From contig SXKJ01000432.1 in assembly GCA_005778115.1 (NCBI GenBank), forward strand, positions 1-48,046: DNA of 48,046 nucleotides, written 5' to 3'. The stretch is from Planctomyces sp. (GTDB lineage: Bacteria > Planctomycetota > Planctomycetia > Planctomycetales > Planctomycetaceae). A program made the translations under genes and the position numbers. Shown here piece by piece: positions 7,554 to 16,429 of this stretch; within the stretch, counting starts at the first letter, position 1, and every line of letters starts with the position of its first letter. The notes below the pieces were generated by a model. The model did no database searches. It was not told the origin of the DNA and saw only the letters and a list, made by a program, of their open reading frames with translations.

Positions 7554-9884
7554 ATGTCCGACCACACACAACAACCCATTCCAGAGATTGAAGCCGCTCT
7601 GCCCCTTGAGCATGTCGAACCAATCGAAGCCGAAGCCGAGATTCATGACGGCGAACCGGAGGCCGAAGTGATCGAACACGGAATGTTCGACGATGCCTCC
7701 GATGACTTCGCCTATGAAGCGGCCGACGATGAAGTGAGCGACGTGGATTTGGAGTCCGACGACGACTCGGCCCCGTATGACTACGACGGCGAGGTTGACG
7801 AAGAATTCGATCCGCCCCCGAAGCAGGAGCGTGAGAACGCCTACGGCAAAAAGAAAGACAGGAAGAAGAAAACACTCGCGGGTGAATCAGGCATCTCTGA
7901 AATGAGCGAGTTCGATGGCGACAACGATCCGTCGCCGGGTATGCGATTGAAGACGCATGAGCACACCGGGCCGGCGAAGTTTGCTCCGCAGCGGCTCGCG
8001 AAGATCTTGGCCGCGGCGGGGATTGACGCTCGGCGGAAGTGCGAGGAGTTCGTCACGACCGGCCGCGTCACCGTCGATGGCAAGGTTATCACCGACGTCG
8101 CGTTTCGAGCTGACCCATACTCGCAGAAGATTGAGCTGGATGGCGAGAAGCTCAAGGTGCATCGAAAAGTTTACTTTGTGCTCAACAAGCCGCGCGGAGT
8201 GGTCTGCACGAACTTCGATCCCGCCGGCAAGCCGCGAGTCATCGACTTGTTCCCGCAGTTCAAGGAGCGAATCTTCGCGATCGGTCGACTCGACGAAGAA
8301 TCCGAAGGCTTGCTGCTGGTCACGAACGATGGCGAGCTGGCCAATCGCATGGCCCACCCACGTTACCGAGTGCCGAAGTTCTACATCTGCCATGTGAAGG
8401 GAGTGCCTTCATCGGAAACACTCGCCGAGTTGAAGCGCGGTATGTACTTCGAGGAAGGCCGGTTCTCCGTCGAAGGGGTGCGGATGAAGAAGGCGGTCGG
8501 AGACAGCTCGTACTTGGACATCGTGCTGAACGAAGGCCAGAACCGTGAGATTCGCCGGTTGCTGGCTCGTGTGAATCACAAGGTCATGCGTTTGAAGCGC
8601 GTTGGCTTTGGCCCGATCCGGCTCGGTGATTTGCCGGTCGGCGCGTTTCGACAATTGACGACCCCCGAGGTCGCATTGCTCAACGATCTCTCGCAGCAGC
8701 GAGCACATCTCGACAACACGGCCGGTCGTGGTCGCAAGAAGAAGTTCGGTGAGAAACCGAAGTTCGGTAGCAAACCGTTTGGTTCACGGAGTGATTCTCC
8801 CGCCCCAGCCGAGTTTTCGAGCGAAGGTCGCCCACCGCGCAAATCGAATTACGGGAGACCTGTTGCTGGAACAGGCCAGTCGGATCGAGCGTCTCGTGGT
8901 GGCGAGTCGTCGTACGGCGATCGTCCGCCACGTCGCCAGTTTGTCTCGCAGACCGATGACAGAGCGAATGATTCGTCGAGCGGTGATGAGTTCGCTCAAG
9001 ACAATACACGGCAACGCCGTCCTGAAAGCCGACCGCGTCCCGGTGGATATTCTCAAGGGGGCGAAGGCCAAGGAGGACCGCGCCGCTATGGCCGACGCGA
9101 TGAAGAACAACAAGGGGGCGAGCCAGTTCAAGGGCAGCGCCGCTACGGTCGTCGCGATGACAATCAACAGCAAGGTGACTCGCAAGCAGGCCCGCCACGC
9201 CGGTACTCGCAAGGCAGCCGTCCGCCGAATCGCCAAGGTGGCTATGGTCAGGGGGGGCCGCCAACTCAGCGCCGATACTCGCAAGGCGATGGTGATTCGA
9301 GAGGTGGGTACTCTTCGCGTCCGCCGCGCCGCTATCAATCAGATCAAACGGGCGAAACTTTCCAGGAACAGACCAATCAGCCGCAGTCCAACGACAACGA
9401 CGGTGACTTCAATGGCGGTCGTCGTCGCTTTGTCACCGATGACACTCCCGAATCGTCATTCAGTCGCCGTCCGCCCGCGCAGGATGGTGGACCGCCGCCA
9501 CGTCGGCGAACCTACAACGACGAGAACGCTCCACCGCCAGCGGGTGGCTATTCCTCGCAGCGGCGTCCTCCGCAAAGACGACCCTCCAACAACGAGGAAT
9601 ATCCGCAGCCTCAAGCGGGCGGATATTCGGCTCAGCGTCGTCCTGCTCGTGGGCCTCGTCCCTATGGGCAAGCGGGGAATCGAGAACTGACCGCTCGCGG
9701 TCAGCGTGGTGCTCGGCCACCGAAGCCTATGACGGCTGACGGAAAAGAAATTCTCGAAGGCAAGGTCACCGGGTATCGAACGCTGCCCAAAGAAGGTCCG
9801 GCTCGTCGTCGCTACAAGCCGATCCTGGGAATGCAGGTCAATCGCAAGAAGCGACAGGAAAAACGCAAGAAGACTGAAGAATAA
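7554..9884 (+). CDS. RluB/RsuA-family rRNA pseudouridine synthase with long acidic head and RG-rich tail
   Basis: A 776-residue protein, about three times the usual family length. Residues 1-130 are strongly acidic, ending in a lysine patch (KKKDRKKK near 99-106). An S4 RNA-binding domain is at about 145-203 (RLAKILAAAGIDARRKCEEF). The pseudouridine synthase domain is at about 205-375, with NKPRG at 211 and the catalytic Asp247 in GRLDEESEGLLLVTND; NEGQNREIRRLLARV and LKRVGFGPIRLG are also family marks. The last ~390 residues are low complexity, rich in Arg, Gly, Pro, Gln and Tyr, with repeated RRYG and GGYS units. The tail ends in a basic segment (RKKRQEKRKK). The enzyme should modify 23S or 16S rRNA; the tail probably binds RNA or forms condensates. 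AAGGGG lies upstream. Confidence 0.9.
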   Translation: MSDHTQQPIPEIEAALPLEHVEPIEAEAEIHDGEPEAEVIEHGMFDDASDDFAYEAADDEVSDVDLESDDDSAPYDYDGEVDEEFDPPPKQERENAYGKKKDRKKKTLAGESGISEMSEFDGDNDPSPGMRLKTHEHTGPAKFAPQRLAKILAAAGIDARRKCEEFVTTGRVTVDGKVITDVAFRADPYSQKIELDGEKLKVHRKVYFVLNKPRGVVCTNFDPAGKPRVIDLFPQFKERIFAIGRLDEESEGLLLVTNDGELANRMAHPRYRVPKFYICHVKGVPSSETLAELKRGMYFEEGRFSVEGVRMKKAVGDSSYLDIVLNEGQNREIRRLLARVNHKVMRLKRVGFGPIRLGDLPVGAFRQLTTPEVALLNDLSQQRAHLDNTAGRGRKKKFGEKPKFGSKPFGSRSDSPAPAEFSSEGRPPRKSNYGRPVAGTGQSDRASRGGESSYGDRPPRRQFVSQTDDRANDSSSGDEFAQDNTRQRRPESRPRPGGYSQGGEGQGGPRRYGRRDEEQQGGEPVQGQRRYGRRDDNQQQGDSQAGPPRRYSQGSRPPNRQGGYGQGGPPTQRRYSQGDGDSRGGYSSRPPRRYQSDQTGETFQEQTNQPQSNDNDGDFNGGRRRFVTDDTPESSFSRRPPAQDGGPPPRRRTYNDENAPPPAGGYSSQRRPPQRRPSNNEEYPQPQAGGYSAQRRPARGPRPYGQAGNRELTARGQRGARPPKPMTADGKEILEGKVTGYRTLPKEGPARRRYKPILGMQVNRKKRQEKRKKTEE

Positions 9885-10263
9885 TCGGGGGTAAGCCGCG
9901 ATGCGGCTAAAGTAGACGAGTCACTCCGTAACTCGTCTACTTTGGCTCGCGTCACGGCGGCTTTTTCGGCGTTGAGGAACTCAACCGGCAGCCTCAATCA
10001 GCCGATTAATGGTCGTGCCTCAAGTTCGACTGACCGGCAGGGATCGCTCAATTGACAAACTCCCCCGAAAGTCGAGACAACTTCTGGCGTCTCGCATCGC
10101 GACCGTTCGTGGGTTGTGTCTACAACCTGACGGAATGTTCTCAAGCGGGTTGGGGCGGATCCTCAACCTACTTCCCACCAAGTAACCACGTCTCGCTCAG
10201 TCCCTCGTCCTCTGAGCTGTGATCCTCGGCCCTCTTAACGGCACACCAGGAGTTGCATCCGCA
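9885..10263. other. 379-base gene-free region with a perfect hairpin
   Basis: AAAGTAGACGAGT (9909-9921) and ACTCGTCTACTTT (9931-9943) form a perfect 13-bp stem with a 9-base loop, 25 bases after the pseudouridine synthase stop. It may end that transcript or be another palindromic repeat. TTGACA at 10053-10058 could be a -35 box for the korAB operon, but I see no convincing -10 partner. No gene is seen in the interval. Confidence 0.5.
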
Positions 10264-12141
10264 ATGTCAACCGCCACCTTGGAAGCTCCAGCATCCAGCA
10301 ACGGCAAGAAGTTAGAGAATCTCGAAACAGTCGTCATCCGCTTCTGCGGTGACTCCGGTGACGGAATGCAGTCGGTCGGAACACAGATGACGAACGCCTC
10401 GGCCATCTTTGGCAATGACGTGCGGACGTTCCCCGATTTCCCCGCCGAGATTCGTGCTCCTGCCGGTTCGCTCTTTGGAGTCTCCGGCTATCAATTGTGC
10501 TTCTCGAATCACGACATCTTCACTCCAGGTGATGCCGTCGACACGCTGATCGCAATGAATCCGGCGGCGCTCAAGACGAACATCGAAGACCTCAAGCGTG
10601 GCGGCACGCTGATCGTTAACGAGGAAGAGTTCAACAAGAGCGGCCTGCAAAAAGCGTTGTACGAAGCGAACCCGCTCGACAACGAAACCTTGATGGCCAA
10701 GTTCCGCGTTCACAAGGTGCCGATGACGCGACTCAATCGCGATGCCGTCGAGGGACTGGGACTCTCGTTGAAGGGTGCGGACATGTGCCGCAACTTCTTC
10801 GCTCTGGGCCTGGTCTACTGGCTGTACGACCGCGATCCGAAGCCGACCGAGGAGTTCATTAAGTCCAAATTCGCAAAGAAGGCCGATGTCGTCGAAGCCA
10901 ATTTGCGAGCGCTACGAGCCGGCATGAATTACGGCTTCTCGACCGAGTCTTTCACGGTTCATTACCACGTCCCACCCGCCAGGCTGTCGGCCGGCAAGTA
11001 TCGCAAGATCACCGGCAACGAAGCAGTCGCAATGGGCTTGGCCGTCATGGCTAAGCTGTCCGGCAAGACAGTCGTCTTCAGCGGGTACCCGATCACGCCG
11101 GCAAGCGACATCTTGCACGACCTGTCAGCGTTCAAGCACTTCGGCGTGAAGACGTTTCAAGCGGAAGATGAAATTGCTGCGATGGCTGCCTGTGTGGGGT
11201 CCGCTTTCGCAGGAGAGCTGGCAGTCACAGCCAGCAGTGGTCCCGGCATCTGCCTGAAGGGCGAAGCGATGGGTCTGGGAATGATGACCGAATTGCCAAT
11301 GGTCATCATTGACGTGCAACGCGGTGGGCCGAGCACCGGCTTGCCGACCAAGACTGAGCAATCCGATTTGTTGCTCGCGATGTACGGCCGCAATGGCGAG
11401 TCGCCGCTGCCAATCATCGCCGCGAGTGGCCCTGGCGATTGCTTCTCGATGATTCAAGAGGCATTCCGCATCGCCACCGAGTTCATGTGCCCGGTGATCT
11501 TCCTCTCCGACGGCTACATCGCCAACGGGGCCGAACCGTGGCAAATCCCGAAGGTGGAGGACTTGCCGCGATTGAAGATCGAACACATCACCGCTCCGAA
11601 CGGTGAGAATGGCGAATACCTGCCGTACAAGCGGAACGAAAAGCTCGCTCGCCCGTGGGCCAAGCCAGGCACAAAAGGTTTAGAGCACCGAATCGGCGGA
11701 CTCGAAAAGAAGGACGTCACCGGCAACATCGATTACTCGCCGAAGAATCATCAGCACATGACCAACACGCGAGCTCAAAAGATCGCGAACATCGCCAATT
11801 TCATCCCCGAGCAAACGGTCGATGGTCCGGCGTCTGGCAAGGTGCTCGTGATCAGTTGGGGCGGGACTTTCGGAGCCGTTCGCACGGCCGTTCAACAATC
11901 CCAGGCTGCGGGGAAATCGGTCGCTCACACGCACCTGAAATACATGAACCCACTTCCGCGCAATCTCGGCACGATTCTGAAGAGCTACGAGAAAGTGCTC
12001 GTGCCGGAACTCAACTGTGGTCAGTTGCGACTGCTGCTCCGCAATCAGTACCTCGTCGACGCCCAAGGCTACAACAAGATCGAAGGCAAGCCGTTCTTGG
12101 TGAACGAGCTCGTCAATGTCATCAACGAATTCCACGGCTGA
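10264..12141 (+). CDS. korA: 2-oxoacid:ferredoxin oxidoreductase, alpha (fused gamma-alpha) subunit
   Basis: A 625-residue subunit of the enzyme that oxidatively decarboxylates 2-oxoglutarate (or another 2-oxoacid) to the acyl-CoA and reduces ferredoxin. The N-terminal gamma domain has [14 protein letters not shown] (29-42). The pyrophosphate/pyrimidine domain begins near residue 254 with the family block [12 protein letters not shown] (YPITP at 275-279) and the EDEIAAM motif with the cofactor glutamate near 301-303. [16 protein letters not shown] follows. I take the ATG at 10264, with AGGAG 11 bases upstream; a GTG at 10219 would add 15 residues. korB follows after 72 bases containing an AT-rich repeat. 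No ferredoxin subunit gene is adjacent. Confidence 0.93.
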   Translation: MSTATLEAPASSNGKKLENLETVVIRFCGDSGDGMQSVGTQMTNASAIFGNDVRTFPDFPAEIRAPAGSLFGVSGYQLCFSNHDIFTPGDAVDTLIAMNPAALKTNIEDLKRGGTLIVNEEEFNKSGLQKALYEANPLDNETLMAKFRVHKVPMTRLNRDAVEGLGLSLKGADMCRNFFALGLVYWLYDRDPKPTEEFIKSKFAKKADVVEANLRALRAGMNYGFSTESFTVHYHVPPARLSAGKYRKITGNEAVAMGLAVMAKLSGKTVVFSGYPITPASDILHDLSAFKHFGVKTFQAEDEIAAMAACVGSAFAGELAVTASSGPGICLKGEAMGLGMMTELPMVIIDVQRGGPSTGLPTKTEQSDLLLAMYGRNGESPLPIIAASGPGDCFSMIQEAFRIATEFMCPVIFLSDGYIANGAEPWQIPKVEDLPRLKIEHITAPNGENGEYLPYKRNEKLARPWAKPGTKGLEHRIGGLEKKDVTGNIDYSPKNHQHMTNTRAQKIANIANFIPEQTVDGPASGKVLVISWGGTFGAVRTAVQQSQAAGKSVAHTHLKYMNPLPRNLGTILKSYEKVLVPELNCGQLRLLLRNQYLVDAQGYNKIEGKPFLVNELVNVINEFHG

Positions 12142-12149
12142 TGCCCGGA

Positions 12150-12196
12150 TCTGAAATTCGAAATCTCAAATTTGAAATTTGAAATCTGAAATTAGA
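12150..12196. repeat. AAATTTGAAATCT-type repeat between korA and korB
   Basis: An AT-rich run built from alternating GAAATCT, CAAATTT and GAAATT units (for example TCTCAAATTTGAAATTTGAA) breaks the otherwise GC-rich korAB operon. CAAATTTG is palindromic. A shorter copy of the same sequence is found in frame inside the DUF1553 gene at 15727-15756. It seems to be a dispersed element, not a regulatory site of korB. Confidence 0.7.
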
Positions 12197-12213
12197 AAAA
12201 AGGTAACACCGAG

Positions 12214-13248
12214 ATGTCCGTCGATCTCCCCACTCTTCCCGTTCAGCCCCTGCAGTCGAAAGATTTCGCCAGCGATCAAGAAGTTCGCTGGTGCCCTCGC
12301 TGCGGCGACTATTCGATTCTTGCCCAGATGAAGAAGGTGCTGCCGACGCTGGGTATCCCGAAAGAGAAATTCTGCTTTGTTTCCGGCATCGGCTGCTCCA
12401 GCCGCTTTCCGTATTACGTCAACACCTACGGTCTGCATGGCATTCACGGCCGCGCACCAGCGATTGCGACTGGCGTTAAGCTCGCCAATCCAGAGCTACA
12501 AATCTGGGTTATCACCGGCGATGGCGACGCCTTGTCGATTGGCGGCAACCACTTCTTGCACGCGATCCGCCGCAACATCGACATGAAGGTGATCCTCTTC
12601 AACAACCAGATTTATGGTCTGACCAAAGGCCAATACTCACCGACCAGCCCGCTTGGCCAGAAGAGCAAGAGCACGCCATACGGCTCGATCGACCACCCGC
12701 TCACGCCGCTGTCGGTCGCGATCGGAGCCGAAGCCACGTTCGTCGCCCGTTCTGTCGATGTGGACATCAAGCATCTCACAATGGTTCTCGAACGAGCCGC
12801 ACACCACAAAGGGACGGCCTTTGTCGAGGTCTATCAAGACTGCAACGTTTTCAATAACGGTGCCTTCAGCTACGCCACCGAAAAGGAAACTCGCAGCGAC
12901 AGCATCGTCTACCTTGAACACGGCAAGCCGTTGATCTACGGCAAGAATCGTGACAAAGGGATTCGAGTCGCCGAAGGCAACCGCGTGGAGATCGTCCAAC
13001 TCGGTGGTGACGTGAAGGAAGACGACTTGCTCTTCCACGACGAGAACACTCCGGAGCCGTCGCTCGCGTTTCTGCTGTCCCGGATGAGGCATCCAGAATT
13101 CCCAGAACCGATGGGCATCTTCCGAGCCGTCGAACGCCCGACCTACGACGAGTCCGTCACGAAGCAAGTCGAGGCGGCCCGTGCCAAGCTCGGCGAGGGT
13201 AACGTCGAGAAACTGCTCAATAGCGGCGACACTTGGTTCGTCAATTGA
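12214..13248 (+). CDS. korB: 2-oxoacid:ferredoxin oxidoreductase, beta subunit
   Basis: A 344-residue thiamine diphosphate and [4Fe-4S] subunit. The cluster ligands are visible: Cys27 and Cys30 (WCPRCGDY), Cys61 (SGIGCSSRFPYY) and Cys210 (YQDCNVFNNG). The TPP/Mg motif is GDGDALSIGGNHFLHAIRRN (102-121), followed by LFNNQIYGLTKGQYSPTS. The length and motif order match KorB of the 2-oxoglutarate enzyme; ForB or PorB types with other substrates cannot be excluded. It lies directly downstream of korA and surely forms a complex with it. Such enzymes allow a ferredoxin-linked TCA cycle. Confidence 0.94.
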   Translation: MSVDLPTLPVQPLQSKDFASDQEVRWCPRCGDYSILAQMKKVLPTLGIPKEKFCFVSGIGCSSRFPYYVNTYGLHGIHGRAPAIATGVKLANPELQIWVITGDGDALSIGGNHFLHAIRRNIDMKVILFNNQIYGLTKGQYSPTSPLGQKSKSTPYGSIDHPLTPLSVAIGAEATFVARSVDVDIKHLTMVLERAAHHKGTAFVEVYQDCNVFNNGAFSYATEKETRSDSIVYLEHGKPLIYGKNRDKGIRVAEGNRVEIVQLGGDVKEDDLLFHDENTPEPSLAFLLSRMRHPEFPEPMGIFRAVERPTYDESVTKQVEAARAKLGEGNVEKLLNSGDTWFVN

Positions 13249-13258
13249 AAGTGAAATA

Positions 13259-13322
13259 GCGGCGATCGGCTGTCGGCATCCTGCTTTCGGCCGAACTCCG
13301 TGAGTCGAATTCCGATCGCCGT
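13259..13322. terminator. Inverted repeat after korB
   Basis: GCGGCGATCGG (13259-13269) pairs with CCGATCGCCGT (13312-13322), leaving a 42-base interior with a smaller CGGC...GCCG region. It lies 10 bases after the korB stop and ends about 17 bases before the next start. It may be a terminator or another palindromic repeat; there is only a short T-run downstream (13330-13335). Confidence 0.35.
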
Positions 13323-13339
13323 TATCCCACTTTTTCATT

Positions 13340-13807
13340 ATGGCTCAACCAGCGATCCTACTGGTCGGCGATTGGCAACGCACGGAGATGTTGCCGATCC
13401 GTGATTGGGTCGACTCACTCGGATCGCGGGGCATCGTAGAGCAATTCAATCATCTGCCCACCGAGATGATTGACCCGCCTGATCTAGTCATCGTCTGCCA
13501 ATCTTGGCCGGATGAGTTGACTGCCGAAGCAGTCTCCGCCGCACTGGGCCGCTGGCCGCTCGCTTTGTGGGTCTGCTGTTATGGAGCTTGGTGCGAGTCG
13601 GACGGCCGCACGCGCACGATCTGGCCGATCAGCGTGAGAGTTCCCGTACGCGAAGCCGTGCCCCGTTTGGATCACGTTTGGCAGATCCTTTCCGAACAGC
13701 GAGGCGAACCCTTGCCGCTCACCGCTTCGCGCGATGAAGCGTTTGCGTTCGATCACTGCTCCGGCAGCTTCATTTCCGCCAATCTGAGCGATACTCTGAA
13801 CCGTTAA
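13340..13807 (+). CDS. Hypothetical protein
   Basis: A 155-residue soluble protein beginning MAQPAILLVGDWQRTEMLPI. Alternation of a hydrophobic strand (ILLVGDW), a charged helix, then DLVIVCQSWP and LALWVCCYGAWC suggests a small Rossmann-like or receiver-like alpha/beta fold. However, the phospho-acceptor pattern of a response regulator is not convincing. No signal peptide is present. It has no visible ribosome site. It is placed 34 bases upstream of the DUF1549/1553 gene and could be co-transcribed with it. I do not recognise the family. Confidence 0.6.
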   Translation: MAQPAILLVGDWQRTEMLPIRDWVDSLGSRGIVEQFNHLPTEMIDPPDLVIVCQSWPDELTAEAVSAALGRWPLALWVCCYGAWCESDGRTRTIWPISVRVPVREAVPRLDHVWQILSEQRGEPLPLTASRDEAFAFDHCSGSFISANLSDTLNR

Positions 13808-13841
13808 TCGCTCGTCCTCGAAGTCCACACAAGGCTTTCGC

Positions 13842-16364
13842 ATGTTTCCACGACTGACGTATTGCGCTTTCCTCGCTCTCTTACTGAACTGTACGAGCAG
13901 CCTGATCGCTCAAGATCGCCCGGCGGTATCGGCCGACGACGTCGCGTTCTTTGAGAAAGAGGTCTTGCCGATCCTCAAAGCCAATTGCTTCGCCTGTCAT
14001 GGCTCGGAGAAAAAGCTTCAAGGCGGGCTGCGACTGACGAATCGCGACGAGATTCTGAAAGGTGGCGAGAGTGGTCCCGCAGTCGACTTGAAGAAGCCAG
14101 CAGATAGTCTGCTAATACAAGCGATCAATTACGACGGCCTGATGATGCCGCCGAAGGGCCGATTGCCGAAGTCGCAAATCGACACGCTGACGAAGTGGGT
14201 TACGCGCGGGCTTGCGTGGTCGGACAAAGCAGCCGCTGGGGCCACGAAGAGCCATGGTGTTCCGGTCGTCGATGATGAAGCTCGAAACTTCTGGGCGTTC
14301 CGCCCGGTCGTGCGGCACGATGTCCCAGCGGTAAAAGACGAGCAGTGGCTGCGGACACCAATTGACGCCTTCATCCTCGCGAAACTCGAAGCCAACGGCG
14401 TTTCCCCTGCACCGCCTGCCTCGAAAGAGACGTTGCTGCGGCGGCTGTTCTACACACTGACAGGCTTGCCTCCTTCGCCGAAGGATGTGGCCGAGTTCGC
14501 CAACGACCAGTCGCCAGATTCTTACGAGAAAGTCGTCGATCGGCTGCTCGAATCGCGGCACTACGGCGAGCACTGGGCGCGGCATTGGCTCGACCTCGTC
14601 CGCTATGCCGAGTCCAACAGTTTTGAACGGGACAACCCGAAACCGTTCGTCTGGCGGTATCGCGATTATGTCATCCGCTCGCTGAACGCCGACAAGCCCT
14701 ATGACCAATTCATCCGCGAGCAACTGGCCGGCGATGAACTCGATGAAGTCACCCCCGATTCGATCATCGCCACCGGCTACTACCGGCTCGGCTTGTGGGA
14801 TGACGAACCGGCCGATCGGCCGCTGGCGTTTTACGATGGGTTGGATGACATCGTGGCGACCACTTCGCAGACGATGCTCGGCCTGACGGCCAATTGTGCC
14901 AGGTGCCACGACCACAAGATCGACCCATTCACGCAGCGCGACTACTATTCGCTGCTGGCATTCTTTCACGGCATTAAGCCATACGGCGGCGATAACGAGA
15001 TTCTACGATTCATTGGAGACTCCGCCGCTCGTGAGCGGCAAGCGGCTGCGACTGCCGACTGGGAAGCCAAGTTAGCCGACGTGAGGAAACAGATTGTCGC
15101 CGTCGAGGATGCGTTCAAGGACAAACTTCCCGGCGGTGAGATCGACGATTTCAAGTTCGACGGCAAGCGTCGCGAGATCCTTCGCAAGCAACGCGGCAAG
15201 CTGATTTCAAAAGAAAACCACGACAAGTATGAGTCGTTGCACCGGGAGCGTGGCGAACTCGAACGTCGTCGGCCACGCTCTCTTGAACAAGCCTTGTGCG
15301 TCAAAGAAGAGGGCCGACCGCGCGACACGTTTCTCTTGCTGCGAGGCAATCCACAGTCGCAAGGTGATCGGGTCGAACCGGCGTTCCCATCCGTGCTGCT
15401 CGCGGCAAACGCCAAGCCATCTGAGTTGCCCACACGTCGCGAAGTCTCGGAATCCTCCGGCCGCCGTCGAGTGCTCGCCGATTGGATCGCGAGTCCGTCG
15501 AACCCGCTGACCGCGCGGGTGATGGTCAACCGCGTCTGGCAGTTCCACTTTGGTCGCGGCCTCGTTCGGTCGTCGAGCAACTTTGGTTACATGGGATCGC
15601 CGCCAACGCATCCCGAATTGCTCGACTGGCTCGCCAGTGAATTCGTTCGCACTGGTTGGAAGCTCAAGTCGCTGCACCGGCTGATCGTCATGTCGAATGC
15701 GTTTCGGATGTCGAGCCAGCCCACGGATTCCAAATCTCAAGTCTCAAATTTGAAATCGAGAGATTCCGATCCAGAAAACGATTGGATCTCGCACTTCGAT
15801 TTACGTCGCCTCTCCGCCGAAGAGGTCCGCGATTCCATACTTTCTGCTTGTGGGAATTTGAACCTCAATAAGACCGATGGACCGAGCGTCTATCCGGTGA
15901 TCCCGCGCGAGGTGCTCGCTGGTCAGTCCGTGCCGGGACGCAATTGGGAGAAATCAACTCCCGAAGAAGCGGCTTCGCGCAGCGTGTTCGTTCACATCAA
16001 GCGTTCGTTGGCTGTGCCGCTGTTGTCGGCGTTCGATGCGGCTGATCCCGACTCACCATGCCCCGCGCGATTTGCGACAACTCAACCCGCGCAGGCGCTG
16101 GCGCTCATCAACAGCACTTTTGCAAACGAACAAGCCGCTCTCTTCGCCAGTAACCTCCGCCGCGAGGCTGGCGACAATATGGTGACCTGTGTGAAAGCAG
16201 GACTGACTCGTGTCTTGCAACGCTCACCAACCGAACGAGAGATCGCTCGCGGTGTGAAGTTCATCGAAGACAATATCCAGCAGGAAAAGGTTTCGGCCGA
16301 AGAAGCTCTGCGGCGATTTTGTCTGCTGGCGATCAACCTTAATGAGTTTGTATATCTCGATTGA
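13842..16364 (+). CDS. DUF1549/DUF1553 cytochrome-domain protein (planctomycete PSD1 type)
   Basis: An 840-residue exported protein typical of Planctomycetota. It has a signal peptide (FLALLLNCTSSLIAQ, to about residue 23) and then a c-type cytochrome-like domain with CFACHG near residues 48-53 and the family phrase LQGGLRLTNRDEILKGGESG. DUF1549 follows (about 170-385, with LARYAESN-like LVRYAESNSFERDN). A second CxxCH (CARCHDHKIDPFTQRDYYSL) lies near 352-371, then a coiled stretch and DUF1553 (about 545-815, RVMVNRVWQFHFGRGLV). Function is unproven; these pairs are thought to serve in degradation of complex carbohydrates or in electron transfer. Residues 629-638 (SKSQVSNLKS) are encoded by a repeat element inserted in frame. 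The DUF1501 partner follows. Confidence 0.92.
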   Translation: MFPRLTYCAFLALLLNCTSSLIAQDRPAVSADDVAFFEKEVLPILKANCFACHGSEKKLQGGLRLTNRDEILKGGESGPAVDLKKPADSLLIQAINYDGLMMPPKGRLPKSQIDTLTKWVTRGLAWSDKAAAGATKSHGVPVVDDEARNFWAFRPVVRHDVPAVKDEQWLRTPIDAFILAKLEANGVSPAPPASKETLLRRLFYTLTGLPPSPKDVAEFANDQSPDSYEKVVDRLLESRHYGEHWARHWLDLVRYAESNSFERDNPKPFVWRYRDYVIRSLNADKPYDQFIREQLAGDELDEVTPDSIIATGYYRLGLWDDEPADRPLAFYDGLDDIVATTSQTMLGLTANCARCHDHKIDPFTQRDYYSLLAFFHGIKPYGGDNEILRFIGDSAARERQAAATADWEAKLADVRKQIVAVEDAFKDKLPGGEIDDFKFDGKRREILRKQRGKLISKENHDKYESLHRERGELERRRPRSLEQALCVKEEGRPRDTFLLLRGNPQSQGDRVEPAFPSVLLAANAKPSELPTRREVSESSGRRRVLADWIASPSNPLTARVMVNRVWQFHFGRGLVRSSSNFGYMGSPPTHPELLDWLASEFVRTGWKLKSLHRLIVMSNAFRMSSQPTDSKSQVSNLKSRDSDPENDWISHFDLRRLSAEEVRDSILSACGNLNLNKTDGPSVYPVIPREVLAGQSVPGRNWEKSTPEEAASRSVFVHIKRSLAVPLLSAFDAADPDSPCPARFATTQPAQALALINSTFANEQAALFASNLRREAGDNMVTCVKAGLTRVLQRSPTEREIARGVKFIEDNIQQEKVSAEEALRRFCLLAINLNEFVYLD
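15727..15756. repeat. AAATCTCAAATTTG repeat inserted in frame in the DUF1553 domain
   Basis: The stretch CAAATCTCAAGTCTCAAATT and following TGAAATC at about 15731-15757 is a copy of the AT-rich element seen between korA and korB. It contributes the hydrophilic segment SKSQVSNLKSRD between two conserved DUF1553 blocks (MSNAFRMSSQPT and WISHFDLRRLSAEE) without breaking the frame. Confidence 0.7.
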
Positions 16365-16429
16365 GTTTCTCTTGGCCTTCTGTGTTTGAAACCTTCTAAC
16401 ACAGAGAACACGGAGTCGGAGGAAACGTG

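Noticed and set aside
8728..9690. 320-residue plus-strand frame and minus-strand frames over the pseudouridine synthase tail
   Set aside because: The repetitive RG-coding DNA leaves all frames open; only the main frame continues from the catalytic domain and ends in a coherent basic tail.
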